The position numbers were made by a program, and so were the translations under genes. A DNA stretch of 32,840 nt from assembly GCA_029880245.1 (NCBI GenBank), contig JAOUOR010000017.1, forward strand, positions 1 to 32,840, given 5' to 3'. Positions 17,383 to 26,023 of the stretch are shown one piece after another (positions within the stretch are counted from its first letter, which is position 1; every line of letters starts with the position of its first letter). The stretch is from Alphaproteobacteria bacterium. Its GTDB lineage: Bacteria; Pseudomonadota; Alphaproteobacteria; Micavibrionales; Micavibrionaceae. The notes below the pieces were generated by a model. That model saw nothing but the letters and a program-made list of their open reading frames with translations. It was not told the origin of the DNA and did no database searches.

Positions 17383-19779
17383 ATGGGACTATCAGGACTG
17401 GATTCCGCCCTTTCGGGCCTAAGAATATACCAACAACAAATTGATATAATATCGAATAATGTTGCGAATGCCAGTACTGAGGGCTTTACAAGGAAGATTT
17501 TGCCGCAATCTACGCAGGTTGTTGCCGGCAAATCTGTTGGTGTTTTGGGTGAGACGATTATTCGGAATGTAGATTTGCGGGTACAGCGGGATTTATGGAC
17601 CCAGATTAGTGATGTCGGGTTATATGGTGTGCAGGCAAGCTACTTACAACGTATAGAGCAATTTCACGGATCTCCGGACAAGGCTGTCTCTGTTGCTGCG
17701 GAAATATCCAGATTGCGCGATAGTTTTGCGGCTCTGGCGAATTCGCCGGATGATCAGTTTTTGCAAACGGAAGTTGTAAACCAAGCCGTTGATACAGCAG
17801 ATAAAATCAGAGAATTGTCGGATTTTATCTTGACGTTGCGTAATGATGCGCAATCAGAAATGGATAGTGTTGTTACGAGTATTAATGACTTATTGGTTCA
17901 GATTGCTGAACTGAATTCTGAAATCGGATTTTCACAGGCGGCAGGGCAAACAACAGCGGCGGCTGAAGACCTCAGGGATCAGTCAATCAAAGAATTATCG
18001 GAATTCATAAGCCTTAGCACGTTTAGGCGCGGAGATGGTGTCATGATTATCCAGACACTAGAAGGGGTTGAATTGGCTTCGAATCAGCCCAGTCTTCTGA
18101 CATTCAGGCCAACACCTGTATCTGCAACGACGTATTATCCTGATACGGCTGCTGGAATTTTTGTTGGTGATCCAACAAAAACGCCCTCGGCAATTGATAT
18201 TACGGAGCGTAATTTAGGCGGGAAGCTTGGCGGCCTTGTTAATTTGCGGGATGATATCTTTCCTAAACAAACGGCGCAAATAGATGAGCTTGCTCATAAG
18301 ATGGCACTACGTTTTGACGCACAGGGTTTAAGACTCTTCACAGATCCAACGGGGGCTATTCCACCGGATACTCCTCCTGATACTTCAACAATTCCGGTGA
18401 CGCCTGTGCAATATGTCGGTTTTGCTTCGGCTATACAGGTCAACCAGTTTGTTGTTAACGATCCAAACTTATTACAACAAGGCACATATGGCGGATCATT
18501 GCCCTCAGGGGCCGGAGATGTTGTTTCCCGCGTGATTGAACATGTTTTTGGTGATATTAATTTTCAGCTTATAGAGAATACGGATACGGCGACTTCGGTT
18601 GATATAAGGGCAGCGGCAACCGGCGGGACGACTTTACAAGAATGGCTTGGTTTGCGCTCTAGTAATACAGTGCTTAGTACAACAAGTCTTGCCAGTTTTG
18701 CCACTATGGCTGATGTGCTTGCGGCAGGCGGGCCTGATGTCTTTGGTAGCGGTGCGGCTGAGACGGATCAGTTTATTATTCGCTTTGATGATCCGGATAT
18801 TGGTGGCGGGCCATATGATGTTGAAGTTGATCTGGATTCAATTCCGGCTTCCGGCGCAACAGCTGCTCATAATCTTATGAATTATATTACAGCAGATGCT
18901 GATTGGTTCAATATTGTCACGGATTTTGGTGGGAGTGTTTCTGTGGGGGCGAATGGTGAATTGGTCATCGATAGTCGTAGTAATATTGAAATCGTTCAAA
19001 GCCCTGTAGAGCCTATATCTGATACGGGTATGGCTTTTATCGGGCTTGGATTTGGTTTGTCGGAGGCGCAGGACCCGTATTTCGATGTGCAAGTTGGCAA
19101 TGCCAATGCTATAAGAATTGCTCTTGAGCCTACAGATACAGAAGTCGAACTTCTGGCCAAGCTTAATGCCATAGATGGTTTGGCTGCGCAAATAGATGCA
19201 GATGGGTTTTTATCCTTGAGGCCGGGCAATGACTTTGTTAATCCGGATTTTGGTGGAACGATCAATATTATTGGCGGTCCGTTTTCGGTAAATGCGGCTA
19301 CGCTTGGAGGTACTGCTTTAGGACGGACTACGCTTGATGATGATGCAAATATCATTGGTGCTTTATTTGGGACATATCAAGACCTTGGCGGGGGTGTGAT
19401 CGAAGGATATTCACCTATTACTGATCGGCTTTATCAATCGGAAACTGAAGCAGGAAGCGGTGTATTTCAATCTTTCCGTTCCTCTCTTTTGGGACAGGGC
19501 ACCCTTGACATAACGAAAATTAGTCAGGGTTTAACGATTGAAGATTACGCGCGGAAAATTATTAATGAAAATGCACAGGAATTGGCTTTGCTTGAGTCCA
19601 GAAGAGAAGATGCGGAGACATTAGAGATACTTTTGACACAGAGTTTTTTGGATCAATCTTCAGTTAATTTGGATGAAGAATTGGGTTTTTTGATTGTGGT
19701 TCAGACTGCTTATGCGGCGTCTGCACGCGTAATTAGTGCGGTTGACCAGATTTTCCAGGAGTTACTGGATGTTGTTTAA
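17383..19779 (+). CDS. flgK: FlgK, flagellar hook-associated protein 1
   Basis: This 798-residue protein starts with the diagnostic axial-protein N-terminus (LDSALSGLRIYQQQIDIISN, then NVANASTEGFTRK). It ends with the matching C-terminal helix (SVNLDEELGFLIVVQTAYAASARVIS, then AVDQIFQEL). These ends pack together as the D0/D1 coiled coil at the hook-filament junction. The central region (about 240-680) is longer than in enteric FlgK (about 547 residues), implying extra surface-exposed domains. There is no signal peptide, as expected for export by the flagellar type III pathway. AAGGA lies about 10 nt before the ATG. It starts 69 nt after paralog 5 on the same strand, so it could share a transcript with the unknown cluster, or be driven from the short gap. 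Confidence 0.95.
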   Translation: MGLSGLDSALSGLRIYQQQIDIISNNVANASTEGFTRKILPQSTQVVAGKSVGVLGETIIRNVDLRVQRDLWTQISDVGLYGVQASYLQRIEQFHGSPDKAVSVAAEISRLRDSFAALANSPDDQFLQTEVVNQAVDTADKIRELSDFILTLRNDAQSEMDSVVTSINDLLVQIAELNSEIGFSQAAGQTTAAAEDLRDQSIKELSEFISLSTFRRGDGVMIIQTLEGVELASNQPSLLTFRPTPVSATTYYPDTAAGIFVGDPTKTPSAIDITERNLGGKLGGLVNLRDDIFPKQTAQIDELAHKMALRFDAQGLRLFTDPTGAIPPDTPPDTSTIPVTPVQYVGFASAIQVNQFVVNDPNLLQQGTYGGSLPSGAGDVVSRVIEHVFGDINFQLIENTDTATSVDIRAAATGGTTLQEWLGLRSSNTVLSTTSLASFATMADVLAAGGPDVFGSGAAETDQFIIRFDDPDIGGGPYDVEVDLDSIPASGATAAHNLMNYITADADWFNIVTDFGGSVSVGANGELVIDSRSNIEIVQSPVEPISDTGMAFIGLGFGLSEAQDPYFDVQVGNANAIRIALEPTDTEVELLAKLNAIDGLAAQIDADGFLSLRPGNDFVNPDFGGTINIIGGPFSVNAATLGGTALGRTTLDDDANIIGALFGTYQDLGGGVIEGYSPITDRLYQSETEAGSGVFQSFRSSLLGQGTLDITKISQGLTIEDYARKIINENAQELALLESRREDAETLEILLTQSFLDQSSVNLDEELGFLIVVQTAYAASARVISAVDQIFQELLDVV

Positions 19780-19815
19780 TATATTAAAGTGAATGAGTGA
19801 AAAGGATATAAAATC

Positions 19816-21009
19816 ATGGCAGGTGTTTCGACTTTGGGTCAGGCATTACGGCAAATAGAGAATATTAAAGCTCAGCAAACGGCGTTTTCCGAGCTTTCCG
19901 TGCAGCTTGCAACCGGCAAAAAATCAGAGAATTTTTCGGGACTTAAGACAGATGCTCTGACATCTTTGAGAGCGCGCGATGGTGTGGAGTCTCTTGATAC
20001 GTATTTGAATAATATTTTGAAGGCTAATATACGCATTGAATTAATGCTTGATACAATAGAAGAGCAACAGGCGCAAACTTCAAATTTGGCTGATACGCTT
20101 TTGGCTTTTGTTCAAGAAGGTGGTCATCAGGAAGGTGACGATGTGGTTTATGATGATCCTGCCACTACGGTGATTGAAGAAACAGTTGTCGGTAAAACAT
20201 CGGCGAGACCAGATATTGATTTTCGTAATCTTCAGAATCAAGCTGAAAATCTGTTCGATTTTATGGTGGATCTACTCAATACCAAAGACGGGGATCGCTA
20301 TATTTTAGCGGGATCGGATAGTTTTACCAAACCAATTACGGATTCAGGAACGCTGGATGCGGCGGTTAGTACGCTTTTGACATCATGGAAAAACGGAACG
20401 ATTACCACAGATGAGCTTATCGCTGATATCAATGACAGGGATGCCTTAAGCGGCAATCCTGATGCTCTTACAGATACAATTATCGGCTATTCTTCTTCTT
20501 TAAGCTCTGGCAATACCGGTGATGTTTTTGTCCGCGTCGATGATGATAAAGAGCTGAAATATACGGCTTTGGCCAATGAAGATCCATTTAGAAATATTAT
20601 GGTGGCTTTGGCTGTTCTTAAAAACGATACTTTGCCGCCTGTGTTGGATGTCTATGAGAACGGGGTTTTTCCGGGCATACCGGATGAATTAGGAGCTCCT
20701 GGGGCCGATAAGAATGAGATGCAGGATAATTTTTACCGACTTTATAATGAGATTGTGAAAATGGTTGTGCATGCTATTGATGATGTGGATGAGGTGCGCT
20801 TTCGTTTGGAAACAACGAGGGCTCAAGCTGCCGAAACAAAAGAAAAACAGATATTGCAAAAGAACTTTTTGCTCACGACTATTTCTAATGTTGAGGATGT
20901 GGACATCAATAATGTTGCTGTAAAATTACAGGCTGTTCAGACCCAGCTCGAAACTTCCTATAGGGTAACAGCCATCACCAGCCAGCTTAGTCTCGTGAAT
21001 TTCCTGTAA
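19816..21009 (+). CDS. flgL: FlgL, flagellar hook-associated protein 3
   Basis: This 397-residue protein has the flagellin-like N-terminal helix (LGQALRQIENIKAQQTAFSELSVQLATGKK) and a middle NLFDFMVDLLNTKDGDRYILAGSD segment typical of FlgL/flagellin. The C-terminal helix (VKLQAVQTQLETSYRVTAITSQLSLVNFL) completes the pattern. With FlgK it forms the junction on which the filament grows. It is 36 nt downstream of flgK, the usual flgK-flgL pair. No other flagellar gene is in the window, so the pair is detached from the main flagellar cluster or at its edge. It converges on the TcpQ-domain gene, with a large inverted repeat in between. Confidence 0.93.
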   Translation: MAGVSTLGQALRQIENIKAQQTAFSELSVQLATGKKSENFSGLKTDALTSLRARDGVESLDTYLNNILKANIRIELMLDTIEEQQAQTSNLADTLLAFVQEGGHQEGDDVVYDDPATTVIEETVVGKTSARPDIDFRNLQNQAENLFDFMVDLLNTKDGDRYILAGSDSFTKPITDSGTLDAAVSTLLTSWKNGTITTDELIADINDRDALSGNPDALTDTIIGYSSSLSSGNTGDVFVRVDDDKELKYTALANEDPFRNIMVALAVLKNDTLPPVLDVYENGVFPGIPDELGAPGADKNEMQDNFYRLYNEIVKMVVHAIDDVDEVRFRLETTRAQAAETKEKQILQKNFLLTTISNVEDVDINNVAVKLQAVQTQLETSYRVTAITSQLSLVNFL

Positions 21010-21013
21010 AACC

Positions 21014-21112
21014 TTATAGTCATTCCCATTTATTTTACACAAGGCATGAGGCATATAAAACATAAGCGAGCAACGAATAACGCTGTGTAAAAATAAAGCG
21101 AAACGACTATAA
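21014..21112. repeat. Long imperfect inverted repeat, MITE-like or bidirectional terminator
   Basis: The left arm (21014-21040, beginning TTATAGTC and ending TTTTACAC) is nearly the reverse complement of the right arm (21085-21112, beginning GTGTAAAA and ending GACTATAA). The arms are about 27 nt, with a short mismatched patch in the middle, and enclose about 44 nt. The element fills almost all of the 115-nt gap between the convergent flgL and TcpQ-domain genes. Its size and well-matched outer ends resemble a small non-autonomous transposable or palindromic repeat; it could also end transcription from both sides. Without a genome-wide comparison the choice is open. Confidence 0.6.
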
Positions 21113-21124
21113 TAGGCAAGGGCG

Positions 21125-22774
21125 CTATTTTACAAAAAGTGTTACACCGCTATCAGTTTCAACCAGATCATAATCAAGATTTTTAACTGTGTCTTGATCA
21201 AAGAGTATCTTTAGAGCATTACCAAAAGTTCCATTGATCAGGACATTTTGTTTGAGTGTTATTTTTTTGTCGGCTTGCCAATCAAGTTTTACATCAAGTT
21301 CTGAGCTCCATTTTTCAAGCAAGGCTTTGACATTGTTTCCGCTATTGGCATTCCAGACGTGCATTTTTGAATTGACGCGGGCGAGCGTTGTCTTTTGCTC
21401 TGTTGGAAGAGGGGCTTCTTTTGCCTTATTTTGCGCAGGAGATGGAGGAGGATTAAATGTTATATCTTCCGTATAAGGTTCGGTCTTAGTTTCAGGCATT
21501 GCTTCAAGCATAGGCATTGGCTCTTCTATTTCTTCTTTCATAGCCATTTCATCAACAGGGACTTTCATTGGAGCGTCCTGTTTTTTCGCAATTTTAATTG
21601 TCTCTGGATCCGAATCTTTTTCACCCATGACCTGCTTTATGATTTCATCTTGCGTTGATTCCACTTTGCCCGGATCAAGAATGACTTTGCGAGATATGGA
21701 TGATGTTTCATGTCCGGATGTCTTCGGCTTCGTCTCTTCCATAGAGTTTTCCGGTTTGGCGCTACTGGCAAGCATCTTAGGCTGAGTTTCAGGCTCTTTT
21801 ACTTCTGCGACAGGCTCTGGAATTTTTTTAACAGGTGTTATTATTTCGGGAGGCGCTTTTTTTATTTCCGGAGCGGATTGTATGATGGGCTCTTCTGATT
21901 TGTTTATTTCCTGCGGGGTCTCTTTGTAAATATGCAGTCTATTTCCCTTGATGTTATAGGAAATTCCTATGGGCGTTAAGGTCGAGGTTAAAACGTCATT
22001 CCAAGGTTTTTCACCTTCCCAAGAAACTTTTTGCCCCAGATTAATATCTTTACCGATAGAATAAGCATATTTTGAGGGTACAATTTGCCTTAGAGCCAAA
22101 ACCAGCGGCATATCAGACCCGAAGCCCTCAATGACATCGAATGTTTCAGTTGCGCTCCAAACGATCTTCTCGGCTTTTGCTTCGGGTGTTTCTTTTCCAG
22201 CGCCGGTTACAAGATCTTCGGCGTTCAGATCATCAAGGCTTTTTTCAGGATCGGAGGGTAGAATAACCGGCGTTAGATCAGCTGATGCGGAATTACTTGC
22301 GGCTTCATTGCCCATAGGAAAAAGGTCAACTTTTACTGCTTTTGTCTTATGTGTATTTGTTGCGGGTTCTACCACGTTTACTACGGGTGGGGGAGATTCT
22401 TCTTCTGGTTTTGGCTCTGCTATAACGGGCGGTGCTTGCTCTTCTTGCGCGGCAGGTATTTCTTTATCCGGCGTTAGGACCTTAATTTTCAATTTTGGTT
22501 TTTCGTTGGATTTGTCAATGACAGGCGGCAGTGATTTGTCAGTGACATGTGGAAGGTTTTTCATTATATTTTGAGGATCATCACCAAGCATTCCTTCATT
22601 CGCAGGATCAACCGGAACTGGAGACATTTTTTGTGGAGCAGGGCGCACAGGCTCGGGCGGAGGTGTCCATTCAAAGCCAGCACGAGTTACGCTCGCTCCA
22701 GCGCCTAGTAATAAGGATACAAGGGTTATAAGGCATGAGGAGTGCAAAAGTTTCCTGAATCTTTTAATGGGCAT
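21125..22774 (-). CDS. Secreted protein with STN-like and TcpQ/PilL-like domains
   Basis: This 549-residue protein has a signal peptide (hydrophobic about 12-27). A long Pro/Glu/Lys-rich linker (about 35-200) precedes an STN-like lobe at about 205-285 (MPLVLALRQIVPSKYAY, then VSWEGEKPWNDVL, then GNRLHIYKE). A second low-complexity linker (about 286-465) leads to a C-terminal TcpQ-type lobe at about 474-549 (HVWNANSGNNVKALLEKWS, then LDWQADKKITLKQNV, then FGNALKILF). TcpQ/PilL proteins help secretins or pilus machinery assemble in the outer membrane. Its position downstream of icmT matches the slot of traL in IncI plasmids, but I see no basis for calling it TraL. A role with the DotD/DotC/DotH ring or with the pilin-like genes is inferred. 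AGGAG lies 6-8 nt before the ATG. Confidence 0.72.
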   Translation of the reverse strand: MPIKRFRKLLHSSCLITLVSLLLGAGASVTRAGFEWTPPPEPVRPAPQKMSPVPVDPANEGMLGDDPQNIMKNLPHVTDKSLPPVIDKSNEKPKLKIKVLTPDKEIPAAQEEQAPPVIAEPKPEEESPPPVVNVVEPATNTHKTKAVKVDLFPMGNEAASNSASADLTPVILPSDPEKSLDDLNAEDLVTGAGKETPEAKAEKIVWSATETFDVIEGFGSDMPLVLALRQIVPSKYAYSIGKDINLGQKVSWEGEKPWNDVLTSTLTPIGISYNIKGNRLHIYKETPQEINKSEEPIIQSAPEIKKAPPEIITPVKKIPEPVAEVKEPETQPKMLASSAKPENSMEETKPKTSGHETSSISRKVILDPGKVESTQDEIIKQVMGEKDSDPETIKIAKKQDAPMKVPVDEMAMKEEIEEPMPMLEAMPETKTEPYTEDITFNPPPSPAQNKAKEAPLPTEQKTTLARVNSKMHVWNANSGNNVKALLEKWSSELDVKLDWQADKKITLKQNVLINGTFGNALKILFDQDTVKNLDYDLVETDSGVTLFVK

Positions 22775-22931
22775 AATTTTCTCCTGATGTCCTTAATCCA
22801 TATGAGTGCTTTTTCAGGGCACAACAAAGGACAAAATAATTTAAACTCAAACAAGGATGAGATTAAGCTGAAAATCCTTAAATTTCAAGCCCTAAGAAGA
22901 TAAAGGTAATATATTTTAAACTTGTATCAGA

Positions 22932-23231
22932 TTAACCGTAGTCAATAAATCGGTGTTTTTGTACCCCTAAAAGACCTGAGCGCTTGCGGCCAACCATCCA
23001 TGAGCGGAAAGCCCTTAGGGCGGAAGGAAAACGGAGGCCTTTGTTTTCAAAGAAACGAAATACGTAGAAAATTATGAAGCTAATGATAATTGTCGACCAA
23101 CGCAAATAAAACAACCATACGGGAACGAGCAAGGCACATCTCCCATCAAAGCTGAGGAAGCGAACGGTTCGCATGGTATCACGCCAATGCCAGTTCATCT
23201 TTGCTTCGAGGTTTTCGAGTTCTTTTACCAT
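22932..23231 (-). CDS. icmT: IcmT/DotS-family membrane protein
   Basis: This 99-residue protein begins with a short charged leader, then the family-typical WHWRDTMRTVRFLSFDGR. A hydrophobic segment pair (about 33-60, ALLVPVWLFYLRWSTIIISF) follows, and then a basic ALRAFRSWMVGRKR tail. IcmT (Legionella, 86 residues; TraK in IncI plasmids) is a small inner-membrane Dot/Icm component. The dotD-dotC-dotB-icmT order equals traH-I-J-K of R64-type plasmids. The first ATG has AAGGA about 7 nt upstream and is preferred; the Met at residue 12 would bring the length closer to Legionella IcmT. The identification rests on a short motif plus exact synteny. Confidence 0.85.
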   Translation of the reverse strand: MVKELENLEAKMNWHWRDTMRTVRFLSFDGRCALLVPVWLFYLRWSTIIISFIIFYVFRFFENKGLRFPSALRAFRSWMVGRKRSGLLGVQKHRFIDYG

Positions 23232-23303
23232 AAAAATTCCTTGGTTGCGTCAATTTTACAATAGAAAGACAGCATACATTATAATAGCATAAAAATGAAG
23301 ATA

Positions 23304-24461
23304 TTATGAACCGGTGCTGGAGGATAAAACCAGATAAGAATGGCGATCAATCTGACCAGCCTCATAGGCGATCTCGGCCGAAGTCTGCATGCTTTGGCCA
23401 TATTGAGGGAGCATTCTTGTGATTTCATTGGCCCATTTTGTAAAATGCATATCCAGTAATCTTTCGCGAACATCATCAGGAAATTTCATCCACTCCCGTA
23501 CACCACAACGTCCACCATTAACGCGAGGAACAAGGGCTTGTGTAACAATCAGACGAAGGGTTTCTACAAGTGCGGTTGCGCGTTCCTCCCGCTCATCCAT
23601 TTCATAAGCAGAAATCATCCGTGAAACTGTGTTGGCAACACCCAGAGTGTGAGTTGTTGTATAGACGGCGTGACCTGTTTGTGAGGCTTCGATGGCGGCA
23701 TTGATGGTTTCCCGGTCACGGGCTTCGCCAACGAGGATAATTTCTGGTTTGCGCCGAAGGGCGTTACGCACACCCTTGGCAAAATCCGGCAGGTGCCTTG
23801 GTATTTCTGTCTGGGAAACCAAAGAGCGTGGGCTTTTAATCGAGTCATAAACATATTCAATAGGTGATTCGTAGGTTAGCATTTTGCCGCAGCCTCTCGG
23901 GCGTTCCAGTAGCATACGATTACCGGCGGCCAGCAAGGTACTCTTTCCTGATCCGGTTGGGCCTGTGACCACTACCAAGCCTTGTCGAGGCGCCCAGTTA
24001 TCGATGATTTCCTGCTCGATACTCAAATCTTTCATAGTGGGTGGATCGCTTGGAAGTGTTCGCATTGTAATCTGAGCGCCATCGCGGCCTTTTGATAGAA
24101 TTGCTGTGATGTTTACACGAAAGCGAATACGCGTATAGCGGTCGGGGCGGATTTCATAGGATACGTCAAGATCTTTGGCTGAAGCCAAACGGGCGCGTGC
24201 CTCGGGTCCATAGAGTTTTTCAAGGAAAACGCCTATATCGGCAGCATCAATTTCCCGAAATGTTCCAGGATAAAGATGCCCGCTTATATCGTTATAAACA
24301 GGACGATCACTTTGAATTGTAATATCGGACGAACCTTGTTTTACGCACCAGAGGAGGAAGTCATCCACATCATCTTGCGTAAACCTATTTGGCTCGTCGG
24401 GCCAGGTCTTCGCATGATCATCTTCAGCTTTGACAAGGCTTACCGGCTTGCGGGTTTCCAT
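23304..24461 (-). CDS. dotB: DotB, T4BSS traffic ATPase
   Basis: This 385-residue protein is close to Legionella DotB (377). It is a PilT/VirB11-type hexameric ATPase. Walker A is GPTGSGKS at 167-174. An Asp box lies near TYESPIEYVYD (about 196-206). Walker B is in the EIILVGEARD segment (about 240-249). The His box is TGHAVYTTTHT (262-272). The N-terminal domain (about 25-140) includes the SSDITIQSDRPVY typical of the family. DotB binds the inner-membrane complex through DotO and powers secretion. The start overlaps dotC by 22 nt, implying coupled translation. The canonical box has GEMRD; here alanine replaces methionine, a conservative change. Confidence 0.95.
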   Translation of the reverse strand: METRKPVSLVKAEDDHAKTWPDEPNRFTQDDVDDFLLWCVKQGSSDITIQSDRPVYNDISGHLYPGTFREIDAADIGVFLEKLYGPEARARLASAKDLDVSYEIRPDRYTRIRFRVNITAILSKGRDGAQITMRTLPSDPPTMKDLSIEQEIIDNWAPRQGLVVVTGPTGSGKSTLLAAGNRMLLERPRGCGKMLTYESPIEYVYDSIKSPRSLVSQTEIPRHLPDFAKGVRNALRRKPEIILVGEARDRETINAAIEASQTGHAVYTTTHTLGVANTVSRMISAYEMDEREERATALVETLRLIVTQALVPRVNGGRCGVREWMKFPDDVRERLLDMHFTKWANEITRMLPQYGQSMQTSAEIAYEAGQIDRHSYLVLSSSTGS

Positions 24462-25291
24462 TGTTTAGTTTCCGTGATAAGCGTAGGTACTCCGGTTATT
24501 TGCACAGCCCGGTCACCTATGCGCATTTGATCACCACGGCCTGTTACACCGCGGTCGAGTTGAAGAGCGTATGGCGGTGAAATCATACCTTGTGCTAAAA
24601 GCAGACGGTAACGTACCATACCCTCGAAATCTGTTGTTAATCTGGCAAGATCGCGCTCGAAAATTTCGTTAGCCTGAGAATAGCCATGATCCCAACCAAT
24701 CTTAATATGTTTATCCCATTCAAATTGTTCTTCCTCGTTTTGGGGCAACAGAATATCAGGCGGCGGAATGACTTCGCCCCATTCGCGTTCCAGATATTGG
24801 CGCCACATTCTAGGGGCAGAAACAATCTTGGCGTTACGCACAATATCATAAATTCTGTCTGAAACAGCAGCCGTCTGACCGCCTATATCAATGATCATGG
24901 CGTTTTGTGATTCAGAAATAATCGGTGGCTCGATCATAAAGCCTGAGGGCGCTGCGACTAGAAGCTGTGCAAAATTGAAAACACTATCAAGATAGCGCTC
25001 ACGGGTTTTAAGCTCCTTACGGATTTCATAGGTGCGTTTGGCTAATCCTCCACGCGCTCCAAAAGATGTAGCGGCTTCACGGACTGCATCAAGGCGTATA
25101 TCCAGAGGCAATGTGTTTTTAATGAATTCGCCCTGACCTTTGTAGGTCATAAGGGTCTCCATATCTACCGGCTCCATATCAATGTCGACTATTGGCTCTT
25201 CGGATTCCACGGGCAGGCCAGCATATCCTTTTTGATAAGGCGCTGGGAAAATAAGTATTGTCAGGATAAAAAACGCAAAAAATTTCCGCAT
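24440..25291 (-). CDS. dotC: DotC outer-membrane core protein, without lipobox
   Basis: This 283-residue protein carries DotC hallmarks: VREAATSFGARGGLAKR, FNFAQLLVAAPSGFMIEPP, PRMWRQYLEREWGEVIPPP, and NEEEQFEWDKHIKIGWDHGYSQANEIFERDLARLTTDFEGMVRYR (given here only as a landmark region, about 184-228). With DotD and DotH it forms the outer-membrane ring. Legionella DotC (about 303 residues) is a lipoprotein. Here the N-terminus has a hydrophobic signal (about 4-18, then GYAG) but no cysteine, so it is likely cut by signal peptidase I and not lipidated. Only 3 nt separate it from dotD, and it overlaps dotB. The family assignment is firm; the processing claim is an inference from sequence. Confidence 0.92.
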   Translation of the reverse strand: MRKFFAFFILTILIFPAPYQKGYAGLPVESEEPIVDIDMEPVDMETLMTYKGQGEFIKNTLPLDIRLDAVREAATSFGARGGLAKRTYEIRKELKTRERYLDSVFNFAQLLVAAPSGFMIEPPIISESQNAMIIDIGGQTAAVSDRIYDIVRNAKIVSAPRMWRQYLEREWGEVIPPPDILLPQNEEEQFEWDKHIKIGWDHGYSQANEIFERDLARLTTDFEGMVRYRLLLAQGMISPPYALQLDRGVTGRGDQMRIGDRAVQITGVPTLITETKQWKPASR

Positions 25292-25294
25292 GGT

Positions 25295-25828
25295 TTAGAT
25301 ATCCCCTTCTGGACCGGCAAGCCCTGAGTGCGGTGCATAATAGATTTCAACCATTTTGTTGCGGGCATCAACCTTAACGTCGCCACGCATGCCAAGTTGT
25401 AAACCAAGATCACGGAATGCATCAATTACGGGGGAATTCTCAAGATCAAGATATACAACAGCTTCGACAGCAGGCTTACTACCCATGACCACAAAACCAT
25501 ATCCGGCGCGATCAGCCAAAGTTTTTGCAATAGGCTCAATTGGACCAACCCAGTTTACCGTTACAGCTCGGCGTAGTTCAATGGGCGCATTATCTATCGG
25601 TGCCATAGGCACATTCGGTGTTTTTGCGCGCTCAACAGAGGCGAGTGTTTCCAGAGCAACTGAAGCGCGATTTGCTGATTCGGCAAGCATGGCCGAGACT
25701 TTGTCCGGGGATGCCACAAGCTGTGGGCTTCCTCCGCTGAAATTCGGATTGGACGATGTTCCTGAATAAGTACAGCCAGAAACAAACAAAATGCTAAGGA
25801 AAGAAGTAGTAAGAAGTTTACGTGACAT
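25295..25828 (-). CDS. dotD: DotD outer-membrane lipoprotein
   Basis: This 177-residue protein has a lipoprotein signal: hydrophobic residues, then LFVSGC with Cys19 as lipidation site. A Ser/Gly/Asn-rich spacer follows. The secretin-N1-like domain (about 85-170) is typical of DotD: TVNWVGPIEPIAKTLADRAGYGF, GSKPAVEAVVYLDLEN, then DAFRDLGLQLGMRGDVKV. DotD binds DotC and anchors the ring in the outer membrane; the IncI counterpart is TraH. I chose the ATG giving MSRKLL rather than a TTG eight codons upstream, because it places the signal peptide at the very start and has AGGG upstream. It heads the dotD-dotC-dotB-icmT run. Confidence 0.92.
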   Translation of the reverse strand: MSRKLLTTSFLSILFVSGCTYSGTSSNPNFSGGSPQLVASPDKVSAMLAESANRASVALETLASVERAKTPNVPMAPIDNAPIELRRAVTVNWVGPIEPIAKTLADRAGYGFVVMGSKPAVEAVVYLDLENSPVIDAFRDLGLQLGMRGDVKVDARNKMVEIYYAPHSGLAGPEGDI

Positions 25829-25875
25829 AGTTATTTTTACCCTACAAGCCAATAAGACAATTAAGCCTTTTATAA

Positions 25876-25904
25876 ATACTAGACAATATTGATCAGTAAA
25901 TCAA
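25876..25904 (-). promoter_or_regulatory. Candidate promoter of dotD-dotC-dotB-icmT
   Basis: On the minus strand TTGATT (25899-25904) and TAGTAT (25876-25881) are 17 nt apart, each matching the sigma-70 consensus at four of six positions. The -10 element lies about 48 nt before the chosen dotD start. This is the best pair in the gap between dotD and the transglycosylase gene, but AT-richness makes chance matches likely. Confidence 0.3.
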
Positions 25905-26023
25905 GAATAAGTGCAAAATAATTATCGCATGGGAACAAAATTTTGTAATTATATGTGCTTTGTATCCCGTTATTCTAAAGTGTATGATATTTCCATACTC
26001 ATTTTTATTATCGTGTATAATGT

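Noticed and set aside
18996-19355. 119-codon minus-strand frame within flgK
   Set aside because: It is antisense to a coding region that translates as a complete FlgK, with no independent support.
17383-21009. flgK/flgL as tail or type IVB components rather than flagellar
   Set aside because: Both termini carry the standard flagellar axial-protein helices and the genes are paired as in ordinary flagellar clusters.
22131-22574. 147-codon plus-strand frame
   Set aside because: It mirrors the Pro/Glu-rich linker of the TcpQ-domain protein, as in the dotF-like case.
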